Positions 54,759-63,578 of a DNA stretch of 64,000 nucleotides are shown here, in pieces. Numbering within the stretch: position 1 is the stretch's first letter; each line of letters begins with the position of its first letter. This DNA comes from Saprospiraceae bacterium (GTDB lineage Bacteria; Bacteroidota; Bacteroidia; Chitinophagales; Saprospiraceae): contig JALHLK010000002.1 of assembly GCA_022844565.1 (NCBI GenBank), forward strand, positions 1 to 64,000, written 5' to 3'. The position numbers were made by a program, and so were the translations under genes. The notes under the pieces are model-generated. The model ran no database searches, was not told where the DNA came from, and worked only from the letters and a program-made list of their open reading frames with translations.

Positions 54759-56561
54759 TTAAGCTGTTATTAATAAATCTTGATTCAACCTTTCACAAAT
54801 AAAATCTGCTGTGATGGGCATTCCGTCGTAGTTGACAATTTTGGGAAGTTTTTTTGGGTCGATTTCCAATTCATTTACCAAAAGTGAACGCATTTGACCT
54901 TGTTTATTTTGTTCGATCACAAATACTTGTTCGTGACTTTCTATAAAATCTTTTACATCATCATTAAATGGAAAAGCCCTCAATCTCATCGCATCAATAG
55001 TTACACCATTTTCTTTCATAATGTCCCTAGCTTCTAATGAGGCATGGGTTGATGTTCCAAAAAAGATTATTCCAATCTCAGACATATTTTGTTTTTGATA
55101 AAACTGGGGAGGATGGATCAGATGTTTAGCCGTTTCAAATTTTTTGGCAATTCTATCTACTACCCTTACATATGTAGGAGAGTCTTCAGAGTATCTAGCA
55201 TATTCATCATGGGAACTACCTCTTGTAAAGTAAGAGCCTTTAGTAGGATGGGTTCCTGGTAATGTTCTGTAAGGGATACCATCACCATCTACATCTTTAT
55301 ACCTACCCCAATCAGGTAGAGCACTTAATTGCTCAGCATTCAAGACTTTACCTCTATTGTATTTACGCTCATTATCCCAAGTCAGTGGAGGAGACATATG
55401 ATCATTCATACCTAAATCAAGATCGGTCATTAGAATGACAGGAGTTTGCAATTCTTCTGTAAGATCAAAAGCATCTGCCATCATATTGAAGCACTCTTTC
55501 GGATCGTTGGGAAACAATAAGACATGTTTTGTATCACCATGTGAAGCGTATGCACATAAGATAATATCAGATTGTTGAGTACGGGTAGGCATCCCGGTAG
55601 AAGGACCTCCTCTTTGTACGTTTGCCAATACAAGTGGTATCTCTGAGTAGTAGGCTAAGCCTAAAAACTCGCTCATTAAGGAAATTCCAGGACCACTCGT
55701 AGCCGTAAAAGATCTTGCACCATTCCAATTGGCACCTAAAGCCATGCCTACGGCTGCCAACTCATCCTCTGCTTGGACGATAGAAAAGTTATTTTTACCT
55801 GTTTCTTTATCTACTCTAAGTTTATAGCAATATTTTTCAAAAGCATTGACCAATGAGGTAGATGGTGTAATCGGATACCAAGTTGCGACGGTTGCACCTC
55901 CATACACTGCACCTAAGCCACAAGCCGAATTGCCATCCATCAAAATGCTGTCTTTCACCAAGTCTCTCTGCTCTACCCTAATGTCAAGTGGATACTGAAA
56001 ATGCTCTTTTACATAATCAAATCCTAACATCAATGCCTTCATATTGGGCTCAATCAATCTTTCTTTACCTTTAAATTGATCACCAAACAAACCTTCTATC
56101 ACTCTAGGGTTTATATCAAGCAAACGGGCGAGCGCTCCTACATACACGATGTTTTTAAACAATTGCTTTTGTCGTGCATCTGTATACTCTTTATTACAAA
56201 TACCCATCAGCGGTATAGCCAAGTAGTTGATGTCTTCTCTTATGAACTCATCATGCAAAGGCTTTGTGCTGTCGTAAAGAAAATACCCTCCTTTTTTTAC
56301 AGAAGCTACATCTTGTTTAAAACTTTGAGGATTGACAGCTACCATAAGGTCGACACCTTCTTTTCTACCTAAATATCCTTTTTCACTTACTCTCACTTCA
56401 TACCAAGTAGGAAGTCCTTGAATATTAGAAGGAAAAATATTTTTTGCAGAAATAGGAATACCCATCCTGAATATCGCTTTTGCGAAAAGAAAATTAGCAC
56501 TTGCAGATCCTGTACCATTTACGTTGGCGAATCTAACTACGAAATCATTTACTTTACTCAT
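54759..56561 (-). CDS. korA: 2-oxoacid:ferredoxin oxidoreductase, fused gamma-alpha subunit
   Basis: A 600-residue protein. The N-terminal gamma domain (about 1-190, RFANVNGTGSASANFLFAKAI to EHFQYPLDI) is fused to the alpha domain (about 205-600) with GNSACGLGAVYGGATVATWYPITPSTSLV and the AEDELAAVGMALGANWNGARSFTATSGPGISLM signature. The last 110 residues form the domain II fold. It is preceded, with a four-base overlap, by a GltD-like flavoprotein and followed by korB, so all three form one operon. Confidence 0.94.
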   Translation of the reverse strand: MSKVNDFVVRFANVNGTGSASANFLFAKAIFRMGIPISAKNIFPSNIQGLPTWYEVRVSEKGYLGRKEGVDLMVAVNPQSFKQDVASVKKGGYFLYDSTKPLHDEFIREDINYLAIPLMGICNKEYTDARQKQLFKNIVYVGALARLLDINPRVIEGLFGDQFKGKERLIEPNMKALMLGFDYVKEHFQYPLDIRVEQRDLVKDSILMDGNSACGLGAVYGGATVATWYPITPSTSLVNAFEKYCYKLRVDKETGKNNFSIVQAEDELAAVGMALGANWNGARSFTATSGPGISLMSEFLGLAYYSEIPLVLANVQRGGPSTGMPTRTQQSDIILCAYASHGDTKHVLLFPNDPKECFNMMADAFDLTEELQTPVILMTDLDLGMNDHMSPPLTWDNERKYNRGKVLNAEQLSALPDWGRYKDVDGDGIPYRTLPGTHPTKGSYFTRGSSHDEYARYSEDSPTYVRVVDRIAKKFETAKHLIHPPQFYQKQNMSEIGIIFFGTSTHASLEARDIMKENGVTIDAMRLRAFPFNDDVKDFIESHEQVFVIEQNKQGQMRSLLVNELEIDPKKLPKIVNYDGMPITADFICERLNQDLLITA

Positions 56562-58342
56562 ACAAAACTTAGTTGACTTGCTTTTGGAGAATTATATAAA
56601 TATTGTTGCATATCCCACGCTGCTGTTGGGCACCTTTCTGCACACAACCCACAATGGAGACATACATCTTCATCTTTGACCATGACGCGTCCAGTCTTGA
56701 GTGGTGCTGACACCAGAATATCTTGTGTCCAATCTGTAGCAGGTACCAAAAGGTTGGATCTTAGGTCAGCCTCCTCTTCCTCATTGATTGTAAATGTGAT
56801 ACAACTTGTCGGACAAACATCCATGCAAGCGTCACATTCTATACAATTTTTTTCTGTAAAAACTGTCTGAACATCACAATTCAAACATCTTTGAGCCTCT
56901 GCAAAAGCCGTATGAGGATCAAAACCCAATTCCACTTCTTTCTTCAAATTGGTAAGGGTAAGTTTTTTATCAGCCTGTGGTACGATGTACCTTATATCAT
57001 TGGTAACATCATTGTCATAAGCCCACTCATGGATACCCATCTTCGTATTGACCAGATTTGTAAAAGGAGCTGGTCGTTTTTTGACATCCTCTCCTTGACA
57101 AAATAAATCAATTGAGATAGCGGCTTGATGTCCCTGTGCTACTGCTGTGATTACATTTTTGGGCCCTAAAGCTGCATCCCCTCCAAAAAATACATTAGAT
57201 CTTGTACTTTGAAAGGTTTGTTCATCTAATATTGGCATATCCCACTTATTAAATTCTAGTCCAAGGTCTCTTTCTATCCATTCAAACCTATTTTCTTGAC
57301 CTACTGCTATTATCACGTCATCTGCTTCTACAAAAACTAATGGCTCGCCAGTTGGAACGAGATTTCTCTTACCATCAGTGACAACCGCAATTACTTTTTC
57401 AAACATCATACCTTTTAGCCTTCCATCTTCAACTACGTATGACTTAGGCACATGGTTATCCATAATAGGAATATCTTCATGTATCGCATCCTCCTTTTCC
57501 CATGGTGAAGCTTTCATTTCACTAAATGGACTTCTTACGATGACTTTCACTTCTTCTCCGCCTAATCTTCTAGATGTCCTACAACAATCCATAGCTGTAT
57601 TTCCACCGCCCAAAACGATAACTTTTTTTCCGATTTTGTGTGTATGGTCAAAAGCCACACTTGCCAACCACTCTATACCAATGTAAATATTAGCACTTCC
57701 TTCTTGTCTTCCTGGCAAATCTAAATCTCTTCCTTTTGGAGCGCCCGTACCTACAAATACTGCATCATAGCCTTTGTCCAAAACATCTTTTAGACTCGTA
57801 ACATAGGTATCAAAATGTGTATTAATACCCATGTCCAAAACATAATTAACTTCCTGATCTAGCACTTCTACTGGCAATCTAAAAGCTGGTATTTGACTTC
57901 TCATCATACCACCCCCTTTTTTATGATTGTCATATAGATCAATGATGTAACCCAAAGGTGCCAAATCTCTTGCTACCGTAAGCGATGCTGGACCTCCTCC
58001 TATTAATGCTATTCTCTTTCCATTTTTTTCAGTAGGTATGGTGGGTAATAAATGGGATATATCATCTTTATTATCAGCAGCTACGCGCTTTAATCGGCAT
58101 ATTGCTACCGGCTCCTTTTCTACTCTACCTCTTCTACATGCTGGCTCACAGGGTCGGTCACACGTTCTTCCCAACACCCCAGGAAAAACATTGGACTCCC
58201 AATTGATCATATATGCTTCTGTGTATTTTCCAGCAGCTATTAATCGTATATACTCAGGTACGGGTGTGTGCGCTGGACAAGCATACTGGCAGTCTACTAC
58301 TTTGTGATAATATTCTGGATCTTGTGTATTTGTTGGACTCAT
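56558..58342 (-). CDS. GltD-like FAD/NAD(P) oxidoreductase with ferredoxin domain
   Basis: A 594-residue iron-sulfur flavoprotein. An N-terminal Fer4_20 domain (CQYACPAHTPVPEYI, GRTCDRPCEPACRRG) precedes FAD binding at LIGGGPASLTVARDLAPLG and NAD(P) binding at VIVLGGGNTAMDCCRTSRRLG. The C-terminus has two [4Fe-4S] motifs, CIECDACMDVCP and CLHCGLCAERCP. Related proteins (GltD, NfnB) move electrons between NAD(P)H and ferredoxin. Placed directly before korAB with a four-base overlap, it probably links the ferredoxin pool of that enzyme to NAD(P)H. Confidence 0.9.
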   Translation of the reverse strand: MSPTNTQDPEYYHKVVDCQYACPAHTPVPEYIRLIAAGKYTEAYMINWESNVFPGVLGRTCDRPCEPACRRGRVEKEPVAICRLKRVAADNKDDISHLLPTIPTEKNGKRIALIGGGPASLTVARDLAPLGYIIDLYDNHKKGGGMMRSQIPAFRLPVEVLDQEVNYVLDMGINTHFDTYVTSLKDVLDKGYDAVFVGTGAPKGRDLDLPGRQEGSANIYIGIEWLASVAFDHTHKIGKKVIVLGGGNTAMDCCRTSRRLGGEEVKVIVRSPFSEMKASPWEKEDAIHEDIPIMDNHVPKSYVVEDGRLKGMMFEKVIAVVTDGKRNLVPTGEPLVFVEADDVIIAVGQENRFEWIERDLGLEFNKWDMPILDEQTFQSTRSNVFFGGDAALGPKNVITAVAQGHQAAISIDLFCQGEDVKKRPAPFTNLVNTKMGIHEWAYDNDVTNDIRYIVPQADKKLTLTNLKKEVELGFDPHTAFAEAQRCLNCDVQTVFTEKNCIECDACMDVCPTSCITFTINEEEEADLRSNLLVPATDWTQDILVSAPLKTGRVMVKDEDVCLHCGLCAERCPTAAWDMQQYLYNSPKASQLSFV

Positions 58343-58641
58343 AGACTTTTAACGATTATTGATTTTTAACTACTAAACTATCGACTTGACTAATTTTCGT
58401 ACAAGGTAAAATTATTTTAAAAAGAAAGTTATATCTACTCCTGAAAATTTTGTCAATTAATAATAAATTTCACAATTTTAAACCTAAACAAAATAAGTGC
58501 CAATAATTAATCATTATTACTAATTGATCGAAAAAGGAAATTTCAATCTGCGAATTAAGATTTTCTAAAATAAAAACAAAAAAATAGTCCTATTTTCAAA
58601 AAAAACAAAATAAAGTTCTCCTAATTGGTGAGATAATATAT
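58343..58641. other. AT-rich gap between divergent operons
   Basis: It separates the GltD-like/kor operon from ahcY. Apart from the ahcY -7 box at its right end I see no gene, riboswitch or repeat. SAM- or SAH-riboswitch features were looked for and not recognised. Confidence 0.45.
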
Positions 58642-58649
58642 TATTTTTG
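58642..58649 (+). promoter_or_regulatory. -7 promoter box of ahcY
   Basis: TATTTTTG, a perfect TAnnTTTG, followed by CACC, 28 bases before the ATG at 58678. A TTG at 58625-58627 is 14 bases upstream, shorter than normal. Confidence 0.6.
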
Positions 58650-58677
58650 CACCATATTTTAAATAAAATAAAAATTG

Positions 58678-59985
58678 ATGAATACAAAGCAAGCTAAATT
58701 TAAAGTAAAAGACATCAACCTCGCAGATTGGGGTAGAAAAGAGATCGAGTTAGCAGAGGCTGAAATGCCTGGTTTGATGGCTTTAAGAGAGGAGTTTGGT
58801 AAAAGTAAACCTTTGAGTGGAGCTAATATAGCAGGTTGTCTACACATGACAATCCAAACTGCTGTGCTTATTGAAACATTAATAGAACTAGGTGCAGATG
58901 TCACTTGGTCTTCTTGTAATATATTTTCTACTCAAGATCATGCAGCAGCGGCAATTGCAGCGGCTGGCATACCTGTCTTCGCATGGAAAGGTATGAACGA
59001 AGAAGAATTTGATTGGTGTATCGAGCAGACAATTTTTGCATTTAAAAATGGTCAGCCGCTCAATATGATTTTGGATGATGGTGGTGATTTGACAAACATG
59101 GTTTTGGATAGATTTCCTGAATTAGTACCAAACATCAAAGGTCTAAGTGAAGAAACCACTACAGGAGTACACAGATTGTACGAAAGAATGAAGGCTGGTA
59201 CTTTACCAATGCCTGCTATCAATGTCAATGACTCTGTGACTAAATCTAAGTTTGACAATAAATACGGCTGTAAAGAATCATGTGTTGACGCTATCAGAAG
59301 AGCTACAGATATTATGATGGCTGGTAAAGTAGCTGTGGTGTGTGGTTATGGTGACGTAGGTAAAGGTAGTGCTGCTTCACTAAGTGGTGCTGGCTGTAGA
59401 GTGATCATCACGGAGATTGACCCTATTTGTGCACTACAGGCAGCTATGGATGGATATGAAGTCAAAAAATTGATCAATGCCGTTGCCGAAGCAAATATCA
59501 TTGTCACTGCCACAGGAAATAAGGATATCGTCAAAGATGTACATTTCAAAGCTATGAAGGACAAAGCTATCGTTTGTAACATCGGCCATTTTGACAATGA
59601 AATAGATATGGCTTGGTTAAACACAACTCATGGTAATAGCAAGGTAGAAATCAAACCTCAAGTTGATAAATACACGATAGATGGTAAAGACATTTTAGTA
59701 CTTGCTGAAGGTAGATTGGTAAATTTAGGTTGTGCTACTGGTCACCCATCATTCGTAATGTCAAATAGCTTTACTAATCAGACATTGGCTCAGTTAGAAT
59801 TATGGGAAAATGGTGATAAATACGAAAACAAAGTATATACACTTCCTAAATATTTAGATGAGAAAGTAGCAAAACTTCACTTAGCTAAAATTGGTGTAGA
59901 ATTAGAAGAACTTTCTACAGATCAAGCGGATTATATTGGTGTAAAAACTGAAGGTCCGTATAAGCCTGAATACTATAGATACTAG
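58678..59985 (+). CDS. ahcY: Adenosylhomocysteinase
   Basis: A 435-residue enzyme that splits S-adenosylhomocysteine into adenosine and homocysteine using bound [40 protein letters not shown], the NAD-binding [20 protein letters not shown] and the C-terminal [22 protein letters not shown] are all present; the C-terminus PYKPEYYRY is characteristic. ATG at 58678 is taken; an in-frame TTG precedes it directly. It is followed by an intrinsic terminator and looks monocistronic. Confidence 0.97.
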   Translation: MNTKQAKFKVKDINLADWGRKEIELAEAEMPGLMALREEFGKSKPLSGANIAGCLHMTIQTAVLIETLIELGADVTWSSCNIFSTQDHAAAAIAAAGIPVFAWKGMNEEEFDWCIEQTIFAFKNGQPLNMILDDGGDLTNMVLDRFPELVPNIKGLSEETTTGVHRLYERMKAGTLPMPAINVNDSVTKSKFDNKYGCKESCVDAIRRATDIMMAGKVAVVCGYGDVGKGSAASLSGAGCRVIITEIDPICALQAAMDGYEVKKLINAVAEANIIVTATGNKDIVKDVHFKAMKDKAIVCNIGHFDNEIDMAWLNTTHGNSKVEIKPQVDKYTIDGKDILVLAEGRLVNLGCATGHPSFVMSNSFTNQTLAQLELWENGDKYENKVYTLPKYLDEKVAKLHLAKIGVELEELSTDQADYIGVKTEGPYKPEYYRY

Positions 59986-60019
59986 AAATTTATTGGGGAA
60001 TATAGCGATACTAAAGAAG

Positions 60020-60045
60020 GCCATGTGTAAAAACATGGCTTTTTT
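60020..60045 (+). terminator. Intrinsic terminator of ahcY
   Basis: GCCATGT-gtaaaa-ACATGGC (60020-60039) followed by TTTTTT, 35 bases after the ahcY stop. Confidence 0.92.
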
Positions 60046-60126
60046 GTTTCTGTCAACTTGTAGATAAAGTAGGCTGGAAATTTATTCCACTCAATTGAAA
60101 AATAGTTTGACTTTAAAAGGCCCGCA

Positions 60127-60440
60127 TCATAGAAAAGTCAGTTTATTTAATTTTTTCTTTATTGCAGACTGTAAAAAGTTTTCGCTTGTGATTACAGATT
60201 TTCCAGTTTTAGCTTCTAATTCTTTTCGTGCGTTTTTTGTAACAGCACCACCTTTCTTACTTCCTTGGCATTCTCGGTCAAACCTTTTGCCTTTTCACTA
60301 CCAGATATTTCATTTGTAGAAAACTCGGCTAATGCCGTAAAAATTAATTCTGCTTCACTCATATGGTCTCTTAAATTTTGAGATTTAAATCCTTTTAACT
60401 TTATAATCATTTCTTTTTTCCACAAACCCAGATTACGCAT
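60127..60440 (-). pseudogene. C-terminal fragment of a DinD/BRO-like gene, frameshifted and truncated
   Basis: Minus-strand reading from 60440 gives NLGLWKKE, LRDHMSEAELIFTALAEFSTNEI and LTENAKEVRK, then breaks. In the next frame, from about 60256, it continues GGAVTKNARKELEAKTGKSV, ITSENFLQSAIKKKL and ends at a TGA (60127-60129). This resembles the C-terminus of DNA-damage-inducible protein D / BRO-type proteins (AELIFTxLxE, GGxxxxxARKELExxTGKxVxxxxN). A one-base loss in an A-run near 60253-60256 explains the shift. The upstream part is missing: the fragment begins where repeat element 60427-60664 begins. Confidence 0.8.
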
Positions 60441-60664
60441 TGGACTTTATTCGAAAGGAAATTAGGCAAAATAGTAGTGAAGCACATGAGCTGCGTAAAA
60501 AATTGATATCCGAAATATCAATTTAGCAGCGAACTAAAACCAACTGGATTTTAGCTTCTCCAATAATTTTTGCAGCCTTAGCTGCATAGAGGACGGAAAA
60601 TTGAGAACTGAAACTAATATGAAGCATAATTTTCTTGCATTTAATTTCTAATGCGTATTCTGGG
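60427..60664 (+). repeat. Family-1 inverted-repeat element, copy B (238 bp)
   Basis: The ends CCCAGATTACGCATTGGA (60427-60444) and TCTAATGCGTATTCTGGG (60647-60664) are inverted repeats with two mismatches in 18. An internal palindrome AAATTGATAT...ATATCAATTT lies near 60508-60532, and a hairpin TGCAGC-ctta-GCTGCA is at 60571-60586, followed by GAGGAC and AAAATTGAGAAC. It is shared with copies at 38-194 and 63264-63528. It abuts and truncates the dinD-like fragment. Confidence 0.85.
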
Positions 60665-60819
60665 TAAATCAAACCTGAATTAAAATAGAAAAAATGACAC
60701 ATTAAATCAAGTAAAACTTCCTCCATGCAACCTCCCCATAAAATAAAATACGGTATAGAATTTGCATCTGAACCTTACTTTCTCTTATCTTCACCTTCAC
60801 AAAAAAAAATTATTCAACT

Positions 60820-62238
60820 TTGGAACGTATCAGCGTCTTTGACATATTCAAAATAGGTATTGGCCCCTCCAGTTCTCATACGATGGGACCATGGAAAGCT
60901 ACACTTCGATTTGTAAGAGAATTGCATAGCAATGGATTATTGTCCGAGGTTCATGCCGTAAATATTTGGCTGTATGGCTCATTAGCAAAGACTGGGGTTG
61001 GTCATGGAACAGATATTGCACTTATACTTGGTTTAATGGGAGAACACCCAGAAACTGTGGACTTATCAAAAGTTGACTTTGCAGTGAGCAATATTAAAAC
61101 CATGGATCATATCCAATTAAATGGGATGCAAACTATTCCCTTTTCTTATCAAGACATCCACTTTTTGGCAGACCAATCGCTACCCTATCATGCTAATGGT
61201 ATGACCATCATAGCATATTTACAAAATGGTGATAATTATACAAAAACATACTATAGTGTTGGTGGGGGATTTATCGTGGAAGAAGGGGAAGATGATATGA
61301 ACCCTGCAAAAATTGTCATGCCGTATCCAATAGATACCGGTGACGAATTGAGCAATTATTGTGAAAAAAATAAAATGTCGATACCCGAAGTGGTTATGGC
61401 AAATGAATTGGCACTTCATACGGAGATAGAAGTTAAAAACAAATTATACGGAATATGGAATGTAATGAAAGCGTCCATTTTTGTATCTATCCAAAAAAGT
61501 GGAATCTTACCAGGTGGGCTTGGTGTAAAGCGCAGAAGTAAAGAAATCAATGACCATCTGCTCAATCATCAAACCTTTACAAATAGTTCTATGTGGATGC
61601 ATGCCATCCAATCAAGAAAATACAACTTCACAGAAACCCTTAAATGGTTGAGTTGCTTTGCATTGGCCGTCAACGAAGAGAATGCGTCTTTTGGCAGAGT
61701 GGTTACCGCACCTACCAACGGAGCTGCAGGAGTAATACCTGCTGTCTTAATGTACCATGTCCTTTTTACAGAAGGTGCAACTGAAGAAGATATTGTGCCT
61801 TTTTTATTGACAGCAAGTGAATTTGGCAGCCTATTTAAAAAAGGAGCTACGATCAGTGCAGCGATGGGTGGGTGCCAAGCAGAGATTGGAGTTTCGTCTG
61901 CAATGGCAGCGGCTGGGCTTACTCAATTGTTAGGAGGAACCTACCAACAAGTGATGATGGCTGCAGAAATAGCGATGGAGCACCATCTGGGATTGACATG
62001 CGATCCTATAGGTGGTCTTGTACAAATACCTTGTATTGAGAGAAACACCATGGGCGCTATAAAAGCCGTCACAGCATCTCAAATAGCGCTTTCTTCTGAC
62101 CCATCTCAAGCCAAAGTGACTCTTGACATGGTCATCAAAACGATGAAGGAAACTGCCCATGACATGAATTCAAAATATAAAGAAACGGCTGATGGTGGCC
62201 TTGCTACCAGTTTTACGGTAAATTTAGTGGAATGTTAA
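60820..62238 (+). CDS. sdaA: L-serine ammonia-lyase, single-chain iron-sulfur type
   Basis: A 472-residue L-serine dehydratase converting serine to pyruvate and ammonia with an oxygen-sensitive [4Fe-4S] cluster. The beta-type domain begins ISVFDIFKIGIGPSSSHTMGPWKA. The alpha-type domain has ENASFGRVVTAPTNGAAGVIPAV, ISAAMGGCQAEIGVSSAMAAAGL and HHLGLTCDPIGGLVQIPCIERN, which supply the cluster cysteines. Both domains are fused, as in E. coli SdaA. The start is a TTG; the next in-frame Met would cut into the conserved N-terminus. Confidence 0.95.
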   Translation: MERISVFDIFKIGIGPSSSHTMGPWKATLRFVRELHSNGLLSEVHAVNIWLYGSLAKTGVGHGTDIALILGLMGEHPETVDLSKVDFAVSNIKTMDHIQLNGMQTIPFSYQDIHFLADQSLPYHANGMTIIAYLQNGDNYTKTYYSVGGGFIVEEGEDDMNPAKIVMPYPIDTGDELSNYCEKNKMSIPEVVMANELALHTEIEVKNKLYGIWNVMKASIFVSIQKSGILPGGLGVKRRSKEINDHLLNHQTFTNSSMWMHAIQSRKYNFTETLKWLSCFALAVNEENASFGRVVTAPTNGAAGVIPAVLMYHVLFTEGATEEDIVPFLLTASEFGSLFKKGATISAAMGGCQAEIGVSSAMAAAGLTQLLGGTYQQVMMAAEIAMEHHLGLTCDPIGGLVQIPCIERNTMGAIKAVTASQIALSSDPSQAKVTLDMVIKTMKETAHDMNSKYKETADGGLATSFTVNLVEC

Positions 62239-62272
62239 CTTTCTTTTACGCCAAATAATTTTGGGATTTACC

Positions 62273-62280
62273 TACTTTTG
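62273..62280 (+). promoter_or_regulatory. -7 promoter box of the alpha/beta hydrolase gene
   Basis: TACTTTTG, a perfect TAnnTTTG, ends seven bases before the ATG at 62288, so the transcript would start at or within a base or two of the start codon. Confidence 0.5.
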
Positions 62281-62287
62281 CACCATT

Positions 62288-63124
62288 ATGGCAAAGATAA
62301 CAGAATACGACAAATATATCACCTTTGGCAACTCGGAGAAGACTCCAACACTTTTACTGCATGCCAATGCCTACAACCCTTACATGTATGAAGAACTCAT
62401 CGATCTTTTAGGTTTAGACTACGTTATTGCGCCTAAGCATAGACCTTTGTGGGACAATAATGTACAACATTTAAAAGATTGGAGTATTTTTATGGAAGAT
62501 CTTGTAGCATTTATGGATCAACATAACCTAAAAAATATTAATGCAATTGGTCACTCACTTGGGGCTGTTTCAATACTAAAGGCAAGTGTTTTAAGACCTG
62601 ATCTTTTTAATAAAATCTTACTAATTGACCCCGTTTTATTACCTGAAGATAGAGTAAGATGGGTGCGGTATCTTCCTTACAAGTTGAAAGTAAGATTAAG
62701 GCCGATCATAAAAATTGCCTCTTTACGAAGAAATCATTGGGCTACTAGAAAAGAAGCTCATACCCACCTTGGCAGCAAATCTGTGTTTAAAAGACTAAAG
62801 CCGAGTATTTTTCAAACTTTCATAGAAAAAGGGATTGTACATGATTATACAAAGGGAGGCTTCACCTTAGCTTTCCCTAGAGAATGGGAAGCGATGATTT
62901 ATGCCAGTCCTGAGAATATTTGGAAGTTTATATTTCATTCGAAGTCTGATATTGCCATCATAAAAGCGGAACATTCTGACGTAATCAATGAAGAAACATG
63001 GAAGAGACTAGAAAAACTTCCTTCCAATTTTCGGAGATTTGAGATGAAAGATGTAGCTCATCTTATCCCTTTTGAAAAACCAGATAAATTGGTTGAATTA
63101 ATTGTAAAGGAGCATCTTTTATAA
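62288..63124 (+). CDS. Alpha/beta hydrolase
   Basis: A 278-residue alpha/beta-hydrolase-fold protein. The oxyanion region is LLLHANAYNPYMYEELI, and the nucleophile is Ser90 in AIGHSLGAVS. An Asp is likely in the AIIKAEHSD region, and the late His lies in DVAHLIPFEKPD. No signal peptide is present, so it is cytoplasmic. The substrate is unknown. ATG at 62288 is preferred to an upstream TTG at 62261 because the extra residues would overlap the promoter box. Confidence 0.88.
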   Translation: MAKITEYDKYITFGNSEKTPTLLLHANAYNPYMYEELIDLLGLDYVIAPKHRPLWDNNVQHLKDWSIFMEDLVAFMDQHNLKNINAIGHSLGAVSILKASVLRPDLFNKILLIDPVLLPEDRVRWVRYLPYKLKVRLRPIIKIASLRRNHWATRKEAHTHLGSKSVFKRLKPSIFQTFIEKGIVHDYTKGGFTLAFPREWEAMIYASPENIWKFIFHSKSDIAIIKAEHSDVINEETWKRLEKLPSNFRRFEMKDVAHLIPFEKPDKLVELIVKEHLL

Positions 63125-63263
63125 AAAATTAATATTTCCTAAAATTGCTTTTTGGGTTTCTATTTTATTTCCTATTTTTATGCAATTGAAATGATTGCAA
63201 TTTTAAGATAATATAAATTTTCAATTTTTTAGAGTGATATAGCGTTAACATAACAAGTATTAA

Positions 63264-63528
63264 CCCGAATTACACGTTAGACTTTGTTGCGAGAGGAAAT
63301 ATGACAAAAAAGTTGTGATGTACATGAGGAGCGTAAAAAATTGATATCCGAAATATCAATTTAGCTGCGAACTCAAACCCATGGGATTTCAGCTTATTCA
63401 AAATCAGCAGCGAAAGCTGCATGGAGGACGAAAAAATGAGTACAGAAACAAATTTGAAGTCAGATTTTTTCGAAGTTCACCACGTTGGATGTTATCCTAC
63501 GCAGTAAATTTCTAATGCTTAATTCGGG
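63264..63528 (+). repeat. Family-1 inverted-repeat element, copy C (265 bp)
   Basis: The ends CCCGAATTACACGTTAGA (63264-63281) and TCTAATGCTTAATTCGGG (63511-63528) are inverted repeats with three mismatches in 18. It shares with copy B the block GCGTAAAAAATTGATATCCG and the palindrome near 63340-63362, the hairpin GCAGC-gaaa-GCTGC at 63407-63420, and the GAGGAC segment. About 30 bp near 63475-63505 are unique to this copy. Confidence 0.85.
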
Positions 63529-63578
63529 ATTAATTTACAAACTCTTAGCTTTCTAGAAATTACTTATTTATTATCGTA

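Noticed and set aside
60523-60726. 67-residue minus-strand open frame
   Set aside because: It lies largely inside the family-1 repeat and is explained by repeat sequence.
60725-60856. Short plus-strand frame MQPPHKIKYG... before sdaA
   Set aside because: Only 43 codons, overlaps the sdaA start in another frame, and has no supporting features.
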